NCBI GenBank assembly: GCA_021810525.1
Contig: JAJZIP010000009.1
Coordinates: forward strand, 1-38,842
DNA: 38,842 nt
Source: Actinomycetes bacterium
GTDB lineage: Bacteria; Actinomycetota; Acidimicrobiia; Acidimicrobiales; Acidimicrobiaceae
Direction of reading: 5' to 3'
Positions 37,901 to 38,842 of the stretch are shown one piece after another (the first letter of the stretch is position 1; each line of letters starts with the position of its first letter). A model generated the notes under the pieces. It was not told where the DNA came from. It searched no databases and was given only the letters and a program-made list of their open reading frames with translations. Both the position numbers and the translations under genes were made by a program.

Positions 37901-38616
37901 AGCCCGACCAGCCTCACCCTTGAACGATATAGCCTCTGGGCACTTTCAGAGAGCTTTTCGAGTTCCCTCGCCTCCATTCCAAAACCTTTTACAACCCTTA
38001 CCCCGGTCACAGCCTCCTCCACGACGACTGCAACCTCTCCTTCTTGCTGCTGTGCATCCCAACTCGCCGGAAAGACCGAGGCTCTAAGTCTCAGGGAGGC
38101 AAAGGCCAAGACTGGAATTGAGAGTATCTCCACCAACGCAAGCTCCGGAGACACCACTAGCATCACCACAACTGCAAAGAGGAGCATGGCCAGGTTTCCG
38201 ATCAGAAGCGGGGTGAAAGATAGGAGACCCTGGACAAGACCCACGTCAGAGTTAGCTCGAGAAACCAGTTGCCCTGTGGCGAGTTCGTCGTGACGAGCAA
38301 AATCAAGTCTTTGCAAATGCTCGAAGATCGAGTTGCGGATCTGATGCTGAACGTCGAATGCCAACCTCCCGCCGGCGTAGCGCCGCACAAAGGAGAGGGC
38401 GAAGCCGGCCAGCCCTAGCACGACCAGTACCGCCAGCCACGGGGCAAGCGGCTGACTTTTAGAGATCACCACGCTGTCGATGATCGTTTTCTCTACTACA
38501 GGCGCAACAGCTGAAATCACCATTCCGATGATCGACGCTCCAAGAGCGAGTGTTACGTTCCTCCTATGCGTCAGGACCAGTCGGGCCAACCTGACGACCC
38601 AGTTGGCGCCTTTCAC
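34921..38616 (-). CDS. Fused full-length ABC exporter (TMD-NBD-TMD-NBD)
   Basis: The 1231-aa protein joins two exporter halves. TMD1 is about 15-300 and NBD1 about 335-570, with Walker A GLSGSGKST (369-377), LSGGQ at 473-477 and Walker B ILLLDD. A Ser/Pro/Gly linker at about 571-625 includes a run of six Gly. TMD2 is about 660-950 and NBD2 about 985-1225, with Walker A GTTGAGKST (1022-1030), Q1070, LSGGQ and LLLDE. NBD1 has Asp498 for the catalytic Glu and Glu417 at the Q-loop position; NBD2 is canonical. This is the asymmetric pattern of heterodimeric multidrug/lipid exporters. The substrate is unknown. The GTG at 38616 overlaps the stop of an 18-codon ORF and lacks its own ribosome-binding site. 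Confidence 0.92.
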   Translation of the reverse strand: MKGANWVVRLARLVLTHRRNVTLALGASIIGMVISAVAPVVEKTIIDSVVISKSQPLAPWLAVLVVLGLAGFALSFVRRYAGGRLAFDVQHQIRNSIFEHLQRLDFARHDELATGQLVSRANSDVGLVQGLLSFTPLLIGNLAMLLFAVVVMLVVSPELALVEILSIPVLAFASLRLRASVFPASWDAQQQEGEVAVVVEEAVTGVRVVKGFGMEARELEKLSESAQRLYRSRVRLVGLQSKLQALLAFIPMLTQAGVLGLGGYLALHHHLSIGSLLLFSSYVVQIGSPVRQLSTLLSFSQQARAGAERIFDLLDSNPIVQEATNAVPLRASGGKIEFQHVSFGYTKEHRVLNDFSLTVQAGETVALVGLSGSGKSTLALLVPRFYDVSSGRILIDGQEISGVTVDSLRSQAGVVFEESFLFSDTIRANIAYGKPDATLEMVENAAKMAGAHRFISEFEKGYETVVGERGLTLSGGQRQRVALARALITNPSILLLDDATSAVDAVTESEINQALSLFKANKTVILIAHRRSSLALADRIVLIDKGCVVAEGAHEDLMLASPLYRALFDGEAESLNENVPEPPGTAQPSAVPNSGVTVSSPAVQRISMPRGGGGGGKGMMGIALTATPDLLAALDKLPVANDEHGVDLDDQAKFRNRFSLRELARPFRFAFTVGFLLVAIDTGLTVIGPVFTKTGIDSGVLAGSKAVIMLAFGAFLLSAVADLFVMWGENYLTGRTAERLLLALRVRIFSHLQRLGMDFYESEMGGRIMTRMTTDVDALSNLLQTGLINALVSILSFVGVAIALVVMSPKLTLYAFAVIPPLALATIWYQRASSAAYSIARERIAEVNANLQEGLSGVRIAQAFRRQAKNSSDFSKVSSNYRDARINAQKLVAIYFPFILLLSDLASATILGAGSGLVRSHEIKVGVLIAFTLYVDQLFSPLQQLSQTFDQWQQARVSMNQISKLMGREISTPQVGTPSQLDPIKGEIVFDAVRFAYPGSSDDALSGLDLRIHSGETIALVGTTGAGKSTVLKLIERFYDPTSGKITVDGVDLRNLDLGAYRRRLGFVPQEPFLFTGTVAENIAYTNPQATLKEIEESGRAVGAHDFISTLSGGYDFFVAERGRALSGGQRQLIALARAHLADPSILLLDEATANLDLATEAKVNAALGILARGRTTVIVAHRLPTAARADRVVVIEGGLIVEEGSHHQLINEEGIYASMWRSFEDLHGVA

Positions 38617-38669
38617 TCTGACGACTTGGGAACTGCCACTCCCGACGTGGTATCACGACTCCACCGCAT
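38613..38669 (-). CDS. 18-codon leader ORF overlapping the ABC exporter start
   Basis: ATG 38669 follows a perfect AAGGAG (38676-38681) by six bases and encodes MRWSRDTTSGVAVPKSSE, ending in TGA that overlaps the GTG start of the exporter (GTGA). The exporter itself has no ribosome-binding site, so translation probably reaches it by coupling from this ORF. The peptide has no recognised function. An alternative is that the exporter start is misplaced, but the frames differ and no other good start is visible. Confidence 0.5.
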   Translation of the reverse strand: MRWSRDTTSGVAVPKSSE

Positions 38670-38842
38670 CGTGATCTCCTTGGATTTGAGCTCCCCCCCT
38701 CCCTTACAGAAGGGGATTTCCGAAAACCAGCGGTTCATGCTCATGGCGCTGATCCTTTGAGGAGTTGACGCTTCATTGGGCCGCTGTGGTCGGTCATTGC
38801 TGATTTCGCGTGCGGTGTCCCTCTGCGTCCTGCGACCCCCCA

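Noticed and set aside
38670-38840. Frame open from the right edge into the 18-codon leader
   Set aside because: The upstream codons do not resemble a protein family, are Gly/Arg/Ser-rich with a homopolymer run, and a good ribosome-binding site marks a start at 38669 instead.

Overview
The window looks like a chromosomal core region of an actinobacterium of moderate GC, probably of the class Acidimicrobiia. This rests on gene content and sequence style. A mycothiol S-conjugate amidase points to mycothiol metabolism. The runs hpf-secA-prfB-ftsE-ftsX and manB-Trm112-PGI/PMI-ahcY are arrangements familiar from actinobacteria. There is a fused transaldolase/glucose-6-phosphate isomerase, an actinobacterial-type ImuA/ImuB/DnaE2 mutagenesis set, many GTG/TTG starts, several apparently leaderless genes, and Thr-rich linkers in secreted proteins. 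No rRNA, tRNA, CRISPR array, insertion sequence or prophage was recognised.

Layout. (1) 1-4001, minus: sugar-phosphate block tal-pgi -> gnd -> start of a HAD phosphatase (cut by the window edge). (2) 4386-5645, plus: a secreted, membrane-anchored BNR/beta-propeller protein. (3) 5690-11905, minus: hpf -> secA -> prfB -> ftsE -> ftsX. A promoter and an upstream hairpin separate it from the next block. (4) 12356-19726, minus: CPBP protease -> GT-C-like membrane protein -> manB -> Trm112-like -> PGI/PMI -> ahcY, with very short gaps. (5) 19793-23278, plus: ftsH, a leaderless 62-codon gene, a YdjC/ChbG-fold protein with a rebuilt metal site, and a TatA-like protein. (6) 23312-25527: SCP2 protein and mca (minus), a Rid-family protein (plus). 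(7) 25694-33686, minus: the SOS mutagenesis region. dnaE2 and imuA-imuB sit in two transcription units whose promoters share 26 of 27 bases, including a LexA-type palindrome. Between them lies a B12-binding radical SAM gene that overlaps a 51-codon ORF. (8) 33853-34908, plus: a second secreted Thr-linker protein. (9) 34921-38669, minus: a fused full-length ABC exporter preceded by an overlapping 18-codon ORF.

How the genes work together. Block 1 interconverts pentose- and hexose-phosphates. Block 4 makes mannose-6-P/mannose-1-P and adjoins a glycosyltransferase-like membrane protein, so it may feed envelope glycosylation (inference). Block 3 is housekeeping: ribosome hibernation, Sec export, termination at UGA/UAA, and divisome control. 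Block 7 is the damage-inducible translesion system.

The most interesting points are: the small ORF overlapping the B12/radical SAM gene inside the mutagenesis region; the matched leaderless LexA promoters; the YdjC-fold protein in which metal-site His residues are replaced by Glu and a Cys cluster has appeared; and the 18-codon ORF in front of the ABC exporter. All conclusions come from reading the sequence; no database search was run.
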